Part shown: positions 9,231 to 24,200 of the stretch, piece after piece | Layout: each line of letters begins with the position of its first letter | Numbering within the stretch: position 1 is the stretch's first letter | Assembly (NCBI RefSeq): GCF_021018805.1 | Contig: NC_086247.1 | Span: forward strand, 144,390,378-144,454,377 | Length of the DNA stretch: 64,000 nt | Direction of reading: 5' to 3' | Origin: Prinia subflava | Taxonomy: Eukaryota; Chordata; Aves; Passeriformes; Cisticolidae | Program-made: the position numbers and the translations under genes | The notes under the pieces: generated by a model | Seen by the model: the letters and a program-made list of their open reading frames with translations, nothing else | What the model was told of the DNA's origin: nothing | Databases searched by the model: none

Positions 9231-12200
9231 TTTACTGCAGGCTTTGGGTTTCTTTGCCCTCAGGTGCCAGTGACGCGCACGGCTTGGTTCTAGCGCGGGC
9301 TCTCAGCAGAACGCCTCTTGGGCCGCTCCTTACAAAGTTGAGATGAGAGGGAAATAGAATCGGGCGCTCAATGCGGTTAGATTTCTCAGAAGAGTGTTAC
9401 CAAATGGGGCATGAACCAGACGTGAGGTGGTGTTTCTGAGTGGCTTCAGGAATGTGACATGAGGACTGAGGTACAAGGGCTGTGGTGGCTTGTAGTGGTG
9501 TGTTATTTGTGCGTTGATGTGGTGGGTTTTTCAAAGGGCTTTCTCCAATCTTCCTTTGAAAGTTTTAGGCTTTCTACTAGGTCTTCAGAACTAATGTTAC
9601 TTACTTTTTTTTTTTTTAATTTTTTTTATTTTCCCCTTAAATCCGGCTTCAAAGTTGAGTATTTTGTTTGTAACTTCTCCTTAGGAGGATTAATGATGTT
9701 TCTGATGTGGATGCCAGTGTGCATCCAGGCCTCCCTGTGCCCTGCTCTGCCCCCGTGATGCGCTGTGCAGAGCCTGCTGCTCTCTCAGTGCCCACAGCCG
9801 AAGCCTTGAGGGTCTCTGCTGGTTCTTTGTGTGCCATTCCTTTATTGTCTGCTCTCTGCTCCTGACCTGTAGTCACCCACATCTCTCCTAGGGGCTCTGC
9901 AGTGACTGTGCATCCAGCAGTATTGAGATAAGAGTGCAAGTAGCTGTTTTCATGTGATCAGATTGCAATACCTGATGTGACCTGTCCTAGCTCTACTAAG
10001 GAAGTTATAGGAGAGAATGGAGTGGGAAGGTGTGAGACTGGAGTTTTTACTCCTCTTTCATCATATCTTTTGCCAAAGTTCTGGTGGAAGATCATGATAA
10101 AAGTGAGTACAGTGTACAGGAGATTTTACAGGACCTCTTGAAGCAGAGATGTGAGTCTCAAATAATGTAGTTAATAGTTCTTACATTACCTGTGTGTTGT
10201 GTGGTATTTCCTGTAATCACACAGCAGTATAGTGGAATTTTCTGATGATGCATTTAAAATGAATTAATTGAAGCTAGATTTGTAGTGGAGGCTTGTATAT
10301 AGTAACAGTCTGCTGGTAACTAAGCCGTAGATATTCAAGCTTAGTGCTGTGTGTAAGTTCTATTTGAAGTCGCAATTCGTTACCTTTGATAAAATGGCAA
10401 TTAATTTCTGTATGGAGTTGTCCAAATAAGTAAAGATTTAGAAAGGGGCCTCCCGATTGAAGTCAGAGGCAAAAAAAATTGAGTGCTGGCTGCAAGCACC
10501 TGCATATATCCCATGGCATCGTGAGAAAGCAGCTGGTCAATATGCAGGGTTTCCCAAAACACACCAGTTGGCAAATGCTGTAGATTTTTTTTTGGCTGTA
10601 GATTTCTTTTGTTATTTTTCCTCCCTCTTTATCCATGATCTTAAATTTTAAAGGTCTGGGTTCTTTTCTTTCTGCTGATGTATTTGCTATGTTCTGGAAG
10701 CATCCTACTTTCAAATAAAAGTAGCTTCCAGAATACATGTAATCTGTGAAACAGAAGACTTCTGGAAACTGAAGACTCACGTAAATCAAAAGTGGTCTGC
10801 AGTGTCTGCTGTCATAGTCCTTAAGGTTTATATGAGTCTTATGCTGCTTCTGTAATGCATCTTGAAAAACTGCTGCTGTTCTTCCTTCTGCATTCTGTGT
10901 ATTTTCCTGGAGATTCATGAATTTCACTCATATTTGAAATAACAGCTGCTGGATGAAACTTGACATCTCTAATCGGGATCAACTTGATCCATCTCAGTGT
11001 GAACTCTAAACTGAAGTATATTCGGATTATGGAAATAAATTTTAAATTGCCCAAGTAGAACAATGCTGTGTTTTAAATTTAAGAAACTTTGTACTCTTCT
11101 GGGACTGATACTGAGGTGTAATAAACATTTTCCAACTGAAATTATGTGGTATCTCAAAGATTTATTTGACGTGTGGTGTCTTCCTGTGCCCTTGATTGGA
11201 GAAGAGCTTTAGCTTTGTGTGTTAGGTGTGATTCCCTTTCCCCCACACACCTTGGTATTGTCTGTTGCTTTAGTGGTTCATATTAAATGCTCAGTAATAA
11301 GGCATTGAGTTATTTACTTTTAAAAAAGTGATTATTTCAGGAAAATGTTTTTCAGCTGGCAATATGCTCAGTTGCAGTTTGAAAATGATACTGTTGTGCC
11401 ACCTCACTAGATACAATTTGTAATGTTAATTATTAGTTTCCTAAATTAGATTTACTTCTTCAGTGAGCAGGTGGTTATATATCAGGAATATTCTGTACTG
11501 TTCGTGTAAAATGAATTAATTCAACATGAATACAAGTTGTTACTTAAAATGTCAACACACAATTAACTACAAATGAGTATGCACTGAAAAATGCTGCATC
11601 TTAAGAAAGTAAGATCTCTACTCATAGACTTGCTAACGTGTAGTTCTAGCTGTGCTGTGTGCTTGAAAGATGTCATGGATTACATGGGGTAGGAGGGAGC
11701 AGAGGTGGGTGCTTTTCCAAATAATTTAGAACTAGGCAGCAGAACTTACAATGAGAAAGAATAGAGATCAAAATTGTCTTTATTTGAAGACATTTTAAAA
11801 AATGGAAAGATCTTTAGAGAATGACATTTCCCCTTTATTTGCAGCATTTTTATGCACCAGATGTATTTTATACTGGAATAAATGTAATTTAGACACAAAC
11901 GTGTATATAAGGAAAGTGGCAATTTAAGTATCACTACATAGAGGAGCAAAGGTAGGAAACCAGGACTCTTAAGTTTTTAAAGGCCAGGTATCACATTGCC
12001 TTTTATTTTAAAAACGATAATGGAATTCAATAATCTAAGAAGTATAACAAATTTGCTCTGTTCTTTCTCAGATCAGCCGAAAAAGTTAATCTAATTTTTC
12101 CATTTTAGCAGTGGTTCTTGTTGCTCAGTGCCACTTTCATAACATGCCGACGTATTATGTTCAACATGTTTTTGGATTAGTGGAACTTTGGCTCCTGTTT

Positions 12201-15200
12201 TCTTCAATATACAGATAAAAAGCCACGCTGAATTTGTTTTCCGCAGATTAAATTTAAATTTGGCCTGGTACCATGAGCTTTATCTCTGTGCAGTCTGTCA
12301 ACAGTCAGCAGGTGACCAAAATAGGAACAAATCTTAGCATTTTTAAAGAATTGGTTCTGAAAACAGATTTAGACATTTTTTTATAATACTAAGTGTGTAT
12401 TCTACAGAAACTGAAATGCTGTATGTGATTGTAGTAAAAGTAGTGACATGCTAGAATATTAATTACAAATGTGCTGTGCTCTTTTGGGTCCTACACACTT
12501 GCTTAAGTTTCTACTCTAGTTTGAAGTGATTTTTTTTTCTCTTGTTTTATTTTCTCATCTGCTAAGAAAAAGGAAAAAACCTGCCTAAATCAAAATAGGT
12601 GTCATCACCTTTTTAATGAAACTTATTTGGAGTACTGTTGTAAAGAAATCTGGTAGGTCTTCGTTCTCAGGGGAAGCTGTGTGAAGTTTTAGCAGACTGT
12701 GAGTATGGTGGGTCAGCACTGAACTGCTGTACCACTGCTACACCTAGAGAAAGGAGATCATGTCCAATTACGTGGTTAGAGCAACAAAGAATTTGGTTTT
12801 TACAGTATTGGAAAGGCAGAGCAGTGTTTGTGGAAGGGAAGTGGTTCCATAGCTCTAACTGCAGGATCCCACCTGTACTCAGTGACATTTGCAGAGAGCG
12901 TTAAGGTGGTCATGCTCTTGTGTGTATTTGATGTGAAGATTTCTTGATTGTACAGAATCAGACTTGCTAACTAGATCTTAGATGGTTCAGGACAGGAATC
13001 TCCCCAGAATCCCTGTTGATGGATGTCATGTACTCAGTAAACTTGATAAACAGGTGGACTTCTGCAGTACAGTGTGTGTTATTTGCTCTAGAAGAAAAAG
13101 ATGTTCCTCTCCTCCTTATACCTCTGGTTCCTGCTGTTCCTGCTGCAGCTGTAGGAACTGTAGGAGGGTTTTTTTACAGCATATGAAATTTGAAGACACT
13201 GAGACATTGTTACACATTGTTCTGATCCATTCTCCAACTTAGTTGAGCCTGTTAGATGGAATTTACCAATGGGTGGTATATAAGAAAAATTACTCCCATG
13301 TACAGCCGGTATCTGGAAAGGATGAAGGGGTGTGAGTAAGAACAGAGTAGTAAAGTGTGAGTACTTACCAACTGAACTCTGTGTCCTTCTTCTGCCTGAT
13401 TTTTCATTTTAAACTGCGTTCTGCTCTAGCTGATTCATAGTATATGAAAATGCAAATATATGTATTGTGGGTTGAATGTGTTTTTATGGTTGGGCTTTCT
13501 TCTTAAAGGAAGAAGTTGAATTTGGTTCAGTATTACTTCTTGAAATTTAGGTAACTTGAGTGATATCCTAAGTGTACCCCTTAGTTAAGAGAAATGTAAG
13601 TGATGGGTTTGGGAATGGAGACAATGGGAAAAAAATATATTGAACAATTGATCCTATCTCTGTGTTTCTCAGAGTTTTCAGACTGACTCTGTTAAAGCTG
13701 TGCTGAGATGATGTCTGTCCCAAAACACCTTCCTCACCGAGGAATGTGGTGAGCCTCACTATGTGATTCATATATAAAGATCGCTTTTCAAAATATTTAT
13801 GGTAGAAACTCACATGTTGACTTGATGTTTATGAACATGGTATCAAACTACTAAAGAAAAACATCAGCCTGAAAGTGTTAGTGCACCTCTTGAACTCTTT
13901 GTAGGTGACAGAGGCTTTCCTAATATATATGTATAATACATTCTTTTTTCGTCTAACAAATTATTATTATATAAAAATTACTGCTGAATTTTGGGATTAC
14001 TGTAAATGTTCTTTAGATATGCAGTTTGGCTGAATAACTAAGGAAGATTTGCACAGGTCTCTTTAGTTGTTTTTGTTTGCTTGTTTGGTATTTTTTATTT
14101 TACATTTTAGTCTGCTAGCATTATTTCCATGCCTAAGTACCTTTGCATATAAGGACTGGCCCATCTTTAACCATATTTGAAAATGCAGGAGTCAGAAATA
14201 TCTTGTCTATAGAGACTGAGGTTTTATGGAAGAAAAAGGAATCTAGGATAACAGTCAACCTTTTCTGCCTCTTTTACAAGATTCTTCTCACTTTAAATTA
14301 CAACTGCTTTTTTACATTGTTGGCATATCATAGTGTGGTGGGGTATGCAATCTAAGATTTTTTAAATTTATTTTTAACATGAGAGCTTTCTGGGAAATAA
14401 AGTTGAATCAGGATTATTGTCAAAACATTTTTGTTACAGTTTATAGTAATGAAAGCTTGTTTTATACATGTCAAGTGTTCAAAACAATTCTTTGGTGTCC
14501 TGTTCTTTTTCTTCAAAATGAAAGAAGAGGTGGCATGTTGTTTCTGGTAAAATAAAGTTCTTTGACTTAAACTTTATAAAAACCAGATTATTTATCTCCC
14601 ATTTATAAGTTCATCACTATTTCTCTAGTTGCTGAAAATGCCTTTGGCATAACTTACTTAGAGCTTTGCTGGCCATATACAGTTATTGAATGTTGTTTTT
14701 TTTTAAAAAAACGCCTTTCTTTCAAATAATAGCAAGTTTTAAAAGAATGCTAATTTCTAAATATCCTCTGTAGTGTCTGAAATGAGTTTGTCAGAGTCTC
14801 ATAACTGTATATAAGGTTCTGAAAGCAAAAGCTAATGATTATGAATTTATCTATACCACAGATTTGATATGTTCCGATATGTACATAAAAGGAAATCAGT
14901 AAAAGGAAATGATTCTTCTGGAGGTACTACAGAAATAGTAGATTTGGTATGAGACATTGCTAGTTTAGATACAGAGTTGTGTGACCTATGGTATCTTTGC
15001 CTTTGCTTTTCTCTACTCTTGGACAATATAAATTAAATCTGGTACTACCCTTTCCTAAGGAAGAGGAGAATGGACACCCTTGCAGCAGCTTTGGAGCTTT
15101 CCTGGGGCCAAGCAGGGGCCAGGTTCTAAGGGTTGTGTACCAAGCTTGAAAGGGCAGCAGAATTTCAAATGTGGGATGTGTGGGGCTGCTTTGCCACATT

Positions 15201-18200
15201 CAGGGTAAATACTGTACCACTTCAAAGAAGAAAATTCAATCCTTATCTTTGGCTGCTGTTTGTGAACACTTAATGAAAATAAAGGATATACAGAGCTGGT
15301 GTGTTCAACATAGAATCAGATGTGAATAACATTGGGGAAACAATGTTTTGATAAGAATAGGAGAAGTCCTTTTATTTGAAACAATTGTTTGAAATTCAGT
15401 AAATTCTGAAGCTGAACTGTTTAGAGAAGTCTGAGACTTTATCATTTGTATAACTTTTAGATCATACGACACTTTGATTCTGGGTAAGACTTCTTTCAGT
15501 TGAATGAGCAGGGGATTCTGTGAAGTTGAGAAAGAAAATTTTTGATGAGAAACAAGAGGGAGGAATCAAACCAAGAATTTGCTGAAAGTGTATGAAATTT
15601 CCAAAACCAATAGCCAGATTTGTGTGTTTGAGAGACTTTGTAGTTATCCAAGACAGCATGAACTGATCCAGGACCCTTCTTTGGTTCCATCTGCCATGCA
15701 CTAAATGCTTTTCTTGTTTTGTAGGGGAAAAGAAAAAAAGAAGGATCTGCACTTTCATTTCTTAGACAGTCTTAACTCTTTTGAGGAGGCGTTGACCTCT
15801 CATAAGTTCTGTTGGGGCAAGTAGGAAAAGATGATTGTGTAATTAAAGATGTTTATTTACTTTTTGGAAATAGCTGACTTGAATTTGTTGGGTTTCTTTT
15901 CTGGCATATGCCACATTTTCTCTGTTTCTTAGCTGATTCTTAGCACAATGGATGGATGATCAGGAGTGGAAAGAGGAGTTGTACAAACTTGGCCCATCAG
16001 CTAGAGACATATCTGATAGCAGGCTTCTACTCCATTGACTGGAATTAATTCAGATTTAAGTTGCTTTGTAGAGACCTTGTTACAAAAGTGAGGTTCAAGA
16101 ATTAGGAATCATTTCCTGGCTTTAGGGGTCTGTGTTAAACCAGCATACTAGTCTTGGGAAGTCTCTTCCATTTACCTCAGCTTTTCAGGGTACTTTTTGA
16201 TCCCTTGTTCCTTTATAAAGGCCATAAAATTTCCATCCTAATGTCAGAGTTCAGGTAAGAAGCTGTGTCCCATCTCTTCTTGAATCCCATGAATGGAGTG
16301 CCTGGGAGAGGGAGGAAAAGAGGTGTTCCTAAGCTTTCTTGCACATCATTTGATCCCCATCCCCAATCTACTTCTAGTATTTTATTCCCAACAGCTTTAC
16401 CAAGCTTCATGTACCAGTCTTTTAGTCTTTACATTGGTGGAGTTTTTATTTCCTTTCATTTTAAATGGCACAGGTTTTGTTGGTTGTTTGGTTGGCTTCG
16501 TTTTGTTGTCTGTGTACTTCCTGTGATACAGTTAAAAATTTGAGCAGCAGCAAGAATTTTAAAGCTTCTTTCTACTTGGTCCTTATTTAGGATAATTTAA
16601 ATTTTATTTGTAGGCTCTGCTCTGTATTCCTGCATTCATGCTTGAGGTAGGGAGGATCGAGGGGTTAGTGTAAGGACTGATTCTGCAGTTTCAAAATGAA
16701 GTAAATGTGCATAATACATTCTCCTGACAAAAAAGGATGTTCTGCATCCAACTGCACTTTCCCAGTGCCACCTTGTGCCAACACTAGAATTTACTTGGCC
16801 AGCTAATTGTGAGTTTCCTGCCAAGTTGGGTGTTGAGCTGCATGAGTGTCATGAGTTTACTGTGAGACCACACAAGTGCCAGTGCCTACAGAAGGGAGGT
16901 GGCGGAAGCCTGTGCTCAGGTTTGAAGTGAGATGGAGCAATGGCCTGCACAAAGAGGCTGTTCTTGGAAAAAGGGTGGCAAATAATGCTGCTGGGCTATC
17001 TTAGTGGGGAAGTTTGAATGGGAGCTATTTATAATATCAATTTGCATATCTTACTTATAACATTTTAACAGATATGTTAACATATCTAATCAACAAGCAT
17101 ATAAACTCTCAGTGTTTTGACTCAGCTTAAGAAGCTGACTGTGTTTTTAGTGCGTGGTTGGATTGGATGAACTCCAGAAATCTCTTCTTACCTGATTTGT
17201 TCTATCATTTTCCTTTTTGTTTTAAGCTGTCTTTTAAGTTAGCTTTCCATTTATGGCTTACAAATGGTAAGAAATCTTTTCTGCATGAAATGCAAGTATT
17301 TGCTTAAATATTAAGTGTACTAGCAAGAAAAAACAAATAAAAAGTCTGTATTTAGTGAGGTGTTTTGTTGGAGGTAGTGACACCTTTTAATTATTTGGAT
17401 GCCTGTCAGCTAAATAGATAGTATTAAAAATTCTGTGCAGCAAGCATTAAAAACCACAATTTTTCCAGTGGAACTCCTGTTATATAAATAACCTTTGTAA
17501 GACCAACGTTCTCATATAATGAGTCATCGCACAAAGTTTTGTCTGCTACACCCTGACGTGACTGCAAAATTCTCCTTAAGAGCTGAAACTCTGAAACAGG
17601 ACTAATGGTTTTCAGTCTGGCTTTATGTACCATGAAGCTGTTACTATACTAGAAACAAGAAACTAGTTTTACTTGGCTGAAAATAACTGTCATATGACAG
17701 ACAAGAATTGCATTGTCATTTGGCTGTCCTTATCGTATAGCAGCATGGGTCGGGTTTACATTAGTTCAATTGCAGGATTTTAACCTGAGAGATTCATATT
17801 TGCAATGGAAGTTGCATAACTTTTGGCATCTGTTTATGTGAAAACTTCTGTTGGGTCTGGTACAGACTACACTATTGTTTTCATAACCTCTGTTTGCATT
17901 CCTTTAGTTAGATACTGGCTCAGTGAATTATCCTTGCAGACTGAAATAGTTTCCTCTGAGAAAATTTTGAGAGATGCAACAGAGAATGTAAAATTACATG
18001 TATTGACAATCCATCGTCTTGTATTCTGTCGTTGTCAGTCCTTAGCAGGAAGGTGGGAAGAAGGTGAATGTCTAAGAATGCCATGTCTTCCTGTTTCATT
18101 CCTTAAAGTAAATGCAGGCTATGCTGAAGCATGAAGGTAGCTGTGAAACCTTGATTGCTCTGATTTGAATTAATTATGCAGTGTTATGATCCACAATTCT

Positions 18201-21200
18201 GTTCTTAAAGTTTGTAGGTGATCTTTTTAAAAATAGCTTACTAAAAACAAATTAATTGTGTGGAGGAAAACTTTGCGGGGAGAACTGAAATGGAAATTCC
18301 CACCTCAGGGAACTCCCAGTTTGCTTTATATTTAAGCATTATTACTGCTTCTTTGTACTGTGTGATTCTTCATGCCTTATTTCAGCTCTGCATAGCTTGA
18401 TAGAAAAAAACTCCCGTGTCTGTGGTTTCTCAGATGCCCTTCTTCACAGAGCATACTCTAGACCAGTGAATAAGTTTACAGCTTCGTATCCAAGAGCTCG
18501 ACAAGAGCTCCTGTGGTTTGTTTTTTTTTTTTTTTCTGCAGGGAAGAGTTTTAGAAGACTTGCTCTGAGCTGTGAGTTTTTGTGCAGGCTTACAGGGCAA
18601 ACTCTCTGGACTTCTTGGTATTTAGCGTGTTTGAGCTCTCTGCATGTTTCAAGCTGAATGTTAATGTAATGAATGTAGCGATACTTCAAATGAAGAAATG
18701 TCTTCATTTATTAATATTTCCTAATGCAGTAAGCTTGCTGGTCCAGAATTTTGAAAAATTGTAGTTTGTTTTGAGACAAGTCTTCCCTCCTCCCACAGGC
18801 TGTTGATTCATCTTGCTAATTGTTGAACCAAAATGCTAAATTCTCTCTTGTGTGTGGCTAGGAAGTTGCCTTAGTCTAGTAATACATTTTATGGTGCAAA
18901 CTAAATTTATATCTTAAAATGTGGTGTTCCTCACTCAATGACTTTCTCCTAAAATACTTGAACTAGAAAAAGAACGCTTTTCCACCCACCCACCCTCTGC
19001 CAGTTAAATATCAAATGGCAGCCAGGAAATGATAAGAGAGTGTTTCATGGGGGGAACAGAAAACCAGTGTTCAGTCATCTGACTTGTATGTGTTCAGAGA
19101 ATATTCAGTAGAGATTGATATATTAGATTAAATTGTAGTGATTTCTTGTTTGCTAGTTATTTATGGTAATCTTTAAATTGGTTTATATTTTAGGGAAGAT
19201 ATTTGCGCTTTTGAAAGGGTTTGGATTTCTTTTTTCTCTTAAGGGTGTGCTAAGTATGAGTACAGTGTTGATGTGAGTGTGCCTAAACTGTCCATGGTCA
19301 TTTGATAAAATCACTTACTTCTGTCATGTTCGTGTAAGTGTTTATAATGGGAATTAATTTTCTGCTACATTTAGCTATGTATAAGCTTTTTAGAAAGTTG
19401 CATATAGTATATGCTTGTGTTGTTTTCAGGTCTTAACATAGATAACAGAAAACATACTTGCCAACAATTGTTTTTCAAGTCCTTTGTGTTTGAAAGTTTT
19501 TCAATTATGGTTGACATTTCTTTCTCTTGTGTCCTGTCTTTGGTGTATTCAAGTGAATAACCAAAATGTTACCAATCTGTTCATTTTTTTACTTTTGATT
19601 TACCTAAAGAAAAGCCCTCCTGAAGTTTTTTCTTGTTGGTTTGTTAAGGTAATCCCTTACACACAGAACCATAGTGACAGCCTCACAGTAGATCTGATTT
19701 GGAGGTTGCTTAGTTTACAAATAAAGTTTTCATATAATAACGTGTATTTTAATTTTCCTATTTGAGAGATGAGGAATTATAAAAGTGTTATTTTAAACAA
19801 TATTTCAGTGTTCAGTGATTTGTATCCAGTGTAATCAGGTTGTTACTGGTCTGCCTACTGCCTTTATGCTGAACTCTTTGGTTTTCTGGCACAGCCAGTG
19901 AGGAAGTCTGTTGTATTAACACCATGACAGTAAATCTGACAAAGTGCTTGACCTCTGTTGGGTTTGGGGAGAGGCTCTGCACAGTGGTGTTCTGGATATG
20001 GTTCAGGAGTGGCAGAAAATTGTAGGTGGCAGTTCTTATTTGGGAATAAGTGTAGACAGGACCATCGAGGACTAAGGGAAAATTTGAGATGATATTAAAA
20101 GCATTCAGCAAGGGAAATGGGCAATAGGAACACTTGAAGGGATACTGGAAGACAGTCTATTGGCTCTGGTGGGAGACACCTAAACTTGCACCTTCATTCG
20201 AGTGACTTTGGTATTTGGGATGTAGAATATATAGCAGATATTTTGTAGAACTTTTTTTAGTGTAAGAACTGGAGGTATTTGTGCTTTAAGTGAGCTCTGC
20301 TAAAGGAATGCAAGTGATTGCAGCTGTAGAGCATTTATCCTCAACTGGAGTAAGCTCGATTCATATCTCTGTCCTCAGGAAACAAGCTGATAAACTGTAG
20401 GCTCAATTTATTGGAGAGCAGTAGAATGTATCCACTTTCCAGAGAGAGAAGATTAGTTCATCAGTGTTCCTAAAATTAATGGGTTTTAAGCTCTGACAAA
20501 TCACTCTGGAATTTCCTTTGCTGTTAAGTTCTGATTCTTGATTCCCACGTAACACATAAGATTCTAGTTTAGTTTTAACATGTAAGAACTTAGAAGGTCA
20601 CTTGCTTTCTTGCTGGAGATTTGCAGTGCTTGGGGAAATGGTTTTTCTTTTTGTCAACCCCAGTTGTCTTGAGTGTTTTCATTTGTTCTAGTTTTCTTTT
20701 CTTTTCCAGCAAAGTTACGAACTCCAGCTCTGCTTTCTGCTACTGTGGTTGTTTGCATTGTCAGCCACATGGAAATAACATTCCTGTCTTTCATGTTCCA
20801 GTGGAGAAGGCAATGTATATTGTGATCTCCCACTGAGGAAGTAAAATAGAAAAAAACTCTCAACTTGAAGTAGTCCAGATTAGTCAATGGCAAGGGATTT
20901 GAGATGTCTCTGTTTTAAAAGAGTAAATATATGAGCTTGTGACAATTTAAATAAATGCATTAAAACCCTTTTTCCCCCCAACATAGTTTACAAGTTAATT
21001 TCAATTGTTGTGGTTTGACTGTGGCTGGATGCCAAATGCCCACCAAAGGTGTTCTATCACTCCCCTCCTCAGCTGGGTGGGGAGAAAAATGAAATTTAAG
21101 AGTTTGAGAGTTTAAATAAGGACAGGGAGAGACATCACTCACCAGGTACCAGCACAGGCAAAACGACTTGAATTGGAGAAATCAACTGAGATTTTTACCA

Positions 21201-24200
21201 ATCAAATCAGAGTAGGATAATGAAAATTAAAACAAATATTAGAAACACCTTCCCCCTCCTTCCTTGGTTGCACCTTGTTCCTGATTCACTACCTCCTCCT
21301 CCACGGACTGCAGAGGACTCTCACCTCTGGGACCTGGAGCACATCTTCCCCTCCTTCTTCACTGACCTTGGTGTTTGCAGAGTTGTTTTCTCTCATGTTC
21401 TCACTTTTCCCTGGACAGAATCACTTCTGTGCAATATTTTTTTTCCTTCTGAAGTAAATTATCCCTTTTGTTGAGAGGTGTTGCTTTTGTTGCTCCTGGG
21501 CTCGGCCTTGTCCAGCAGCAAGTCCATCTTGGAGCTGGCTGCCCTTGGCTCTGTTGGGAGGGAAATAGGGAAATAACTCTACAGGGAAAGCTTCTGGCAG
21601 TTTCCCCCTGTGGCCCTAACTCTCTACCTGCTCCCAAAACCTTGCTGCACACACCCAATACAATCTTCAACTGTCCAGTTAAAAGAGACATCTTTACTGT
21701 ATTTTTAAAAAATGAAAAGTTTGGCAGCTTAGCATTCATGTCCTACTGATTTCTCAAATACGCTGAGCAGTCAGGACTATATCAGGTAAATATATGACAT
21801 CAAAGCATATATGACAACAAGGGCAGAGGACCTGACTTCAGCCCCGTGATGTTGAAAAGAAATAAAATACTTGGGTTTTTTTCTTCTCAGAGCCTAGTTG
21901 TACATGGGAAAGACTTTATCAAATTCTTGAAAAAACTTTTTTAAGCTGGGAAGATATAGTTGCAAATTAGCTGCTATTTATGCAGATCTCTGAAAATAAC
22001 TGTGGTATTTTACTCAAGGGGGTTGATTTCATTTTAACTGTCATGACTGCATTCTTCTAACTCAAGTGATGCCTTTTGCAAGAAAGTTATTACATGTGAT
22101 TAAAAGCTGAGTACAGATCTAAGGCTGCTGAAAATATCTGGTAGCTGTACAGGGCTGGGATTCAGGCCTGGAACAGCACAACAGTAAAACCTGTAAAAGA
22201 ATCTGCTGCCAGTTAGCACACACAGTCACATTTCCTGTAGCAAACTGAAATTTAGATACCAGACTGGGGCACCTCATTCCAGAGATGAAGGTCTCTCCCT
22301 GTCTCCTGCCTTTGCTGAATGGGAAGGGGTGAACAGAGCTCTTTGTAGGAGGTCCTTTTCCTCTGTATAATGAGAACCTACAGTTACAAGGTCATTAACT
22401 ACACTGCTGCTTTTTACATGCTTAAAGTTGTCAAGGAATAATTTGGGCCACAGCTGTTAGATTTTAATTAATACACATAGTAAATATTCTGTGGTGGAAC
22501 TTCTAAAAAAATTACTAGCATCTGTTATAAAATCTGCTGAGAGTTTCAGAGCTGACAGTGACTTGGCTGCATATATTATTCCCTGCATGGGCACCAAGAT
22601 TAACCTCTCCAAGAGAAATTCAGCTGAAGGAAGACTCTGCTTAGGAGCAGTCAGATAATTGGCATTGCCATAGGCAAGATTTCTTGGAGCTAGATTTTAG
22701 ACAACTGACTCACTCAGTGTTTGTTGGCAATTCAGGCAGTTGTCTTAGAAGATACAGAAATTTCTTTTCATTTACAGAATTATTACAAAGTTGAATTTTG
22801 GGCACTAGGTGACTGGTTTCTCCTGAGAGCTAGAATCTGCTGAACTTAAATTTAAACATATAGGTATAAGTTAGTTGGAGTTTATGGTCAGTATACACAT
22901 CTCCAGAGGTCTGTATCTGATTATAAGAAAATTTTCAAGATGTCAGATAGGTCTCTCCAGAGGCCTTTATTTCTCTTTTATTGATGATAAAGCAGGTGTA
23001 GAGTGACTTGGTTGTTCTTGGACGTATAAAAGACAGAATTTTGAAAATTAGAGAAAAGTAATTAATCAGTTGTAATTGCCTACTGATTAACAATATTTAA
23101 GTCTTAAAAATTGGAAATCTTTGAAATTGCTGTGAAACCGCGTGTAGGTAAAAGGGGTTGCTGAGATGTAAAAAGTTTTTTTCATCTTTCCTTTGTCATA
23201 AACGACAACTAAGATCTATGGGTATGATCTGATTATCACAGTTCCAGCTATGGACTGTACAAATACACAAAGTGGAACAGTAGATGCAGATTAAAATGCA
23301 GAAATGGTGAGCTAAGTATCAGTTATAAACTGCTCAGTCTTAAAAGACTCTTACATGTGTAATATTATGATTAATTGTAGGCAGTATCTCTATGAGGTGA
23401 CACTGCCTACTGCCGTCATTAATTAAAATGCTATTGATTTATGGTGGCTATTTTTGCTGCTAAGTGGCGAAGTGAAAGAACATAGTGTGTTTGTAATAGT
23501 TGAACTAGGGGTAAAGAATATTCAAGAGATCCCCAAATGCTTGGGTTATCTTCAACATTGATCATAATCAGTAACAGCAGAGGTGACAGTTCTGTGTTGC
23601 ATTTATAAGACGGAAAATGTATCCAACTCCTCTTTTTTCACTCTTGCTACCTCTGCATCCTGTCTATCAAACACCCAATAATTCAAAAGCTGGAACATTT
23701 CTCCTCCAAGGCCAAGAAGATACTGAATGTTAATCACTCACCTACTTACCCATTGTTCATTTGAGGGGCAGAGCTGCCTTTACGTAAGGGCTGGTTTCAG
23801 GTGGGGGTGGAACATCTGCATGCGAGTGGTGCTGGAAGCAAGCAGTGGCTGTGTACAGAAGCAAGGTTACATCATTCAGGTCAGCACTGCACACTTGACT
23901 GGCCATTCTAGAGGTGAAATGATGGCATTTTTGAAAATCTCTTGTGTGGACTCAAGATAGTAGTTTGTTCACAGTCTGTGCTTCCACTGAAGGGCTAGTT
24001 TTGTAACTGCTTCTCTGAAAACTGAAGTATAGTCTCTCAGAAAACTCAAGAACTCCTCTCCAAACATGAATATTTTATTTTTGCAAATAAGTGAACTTAC
24101 ATTAGAAGCAGAGAAATTGAATGGATTATCATTTGAGGCATATATGGCCAAATGTTAAACTTCCCAAAACATGGGACAAAGCAGAAACTTTAGTTTCTAA

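Larger units (their letters stand above)
8847..21008 (+). other. ESYT2: ESYT2 intron 1, left part
   Basis: Intron 1 spans 8847-38927 (30,081 bases). Its first few hundred bases are still CpG-island sequence, which fades by about 9230. The rest of this part is AT-rich and looks mostly unique. I see no exon-like segment with splice sites, no RNA gene and no clear transposon. T-rich runs occur near 9606-9630. Strong inverted repeats are listed separately (10678-10738, 17070-17087). Open frames here, all under 160 codons, match nothing I know. Confidence 0.6.

Noticed and set aside
10463..10927. 154-codon minus-strand frame in intron 1
   Set aside because: Random-looking composition, no family resemblance, and it spans the hairpin at 10678-10738.
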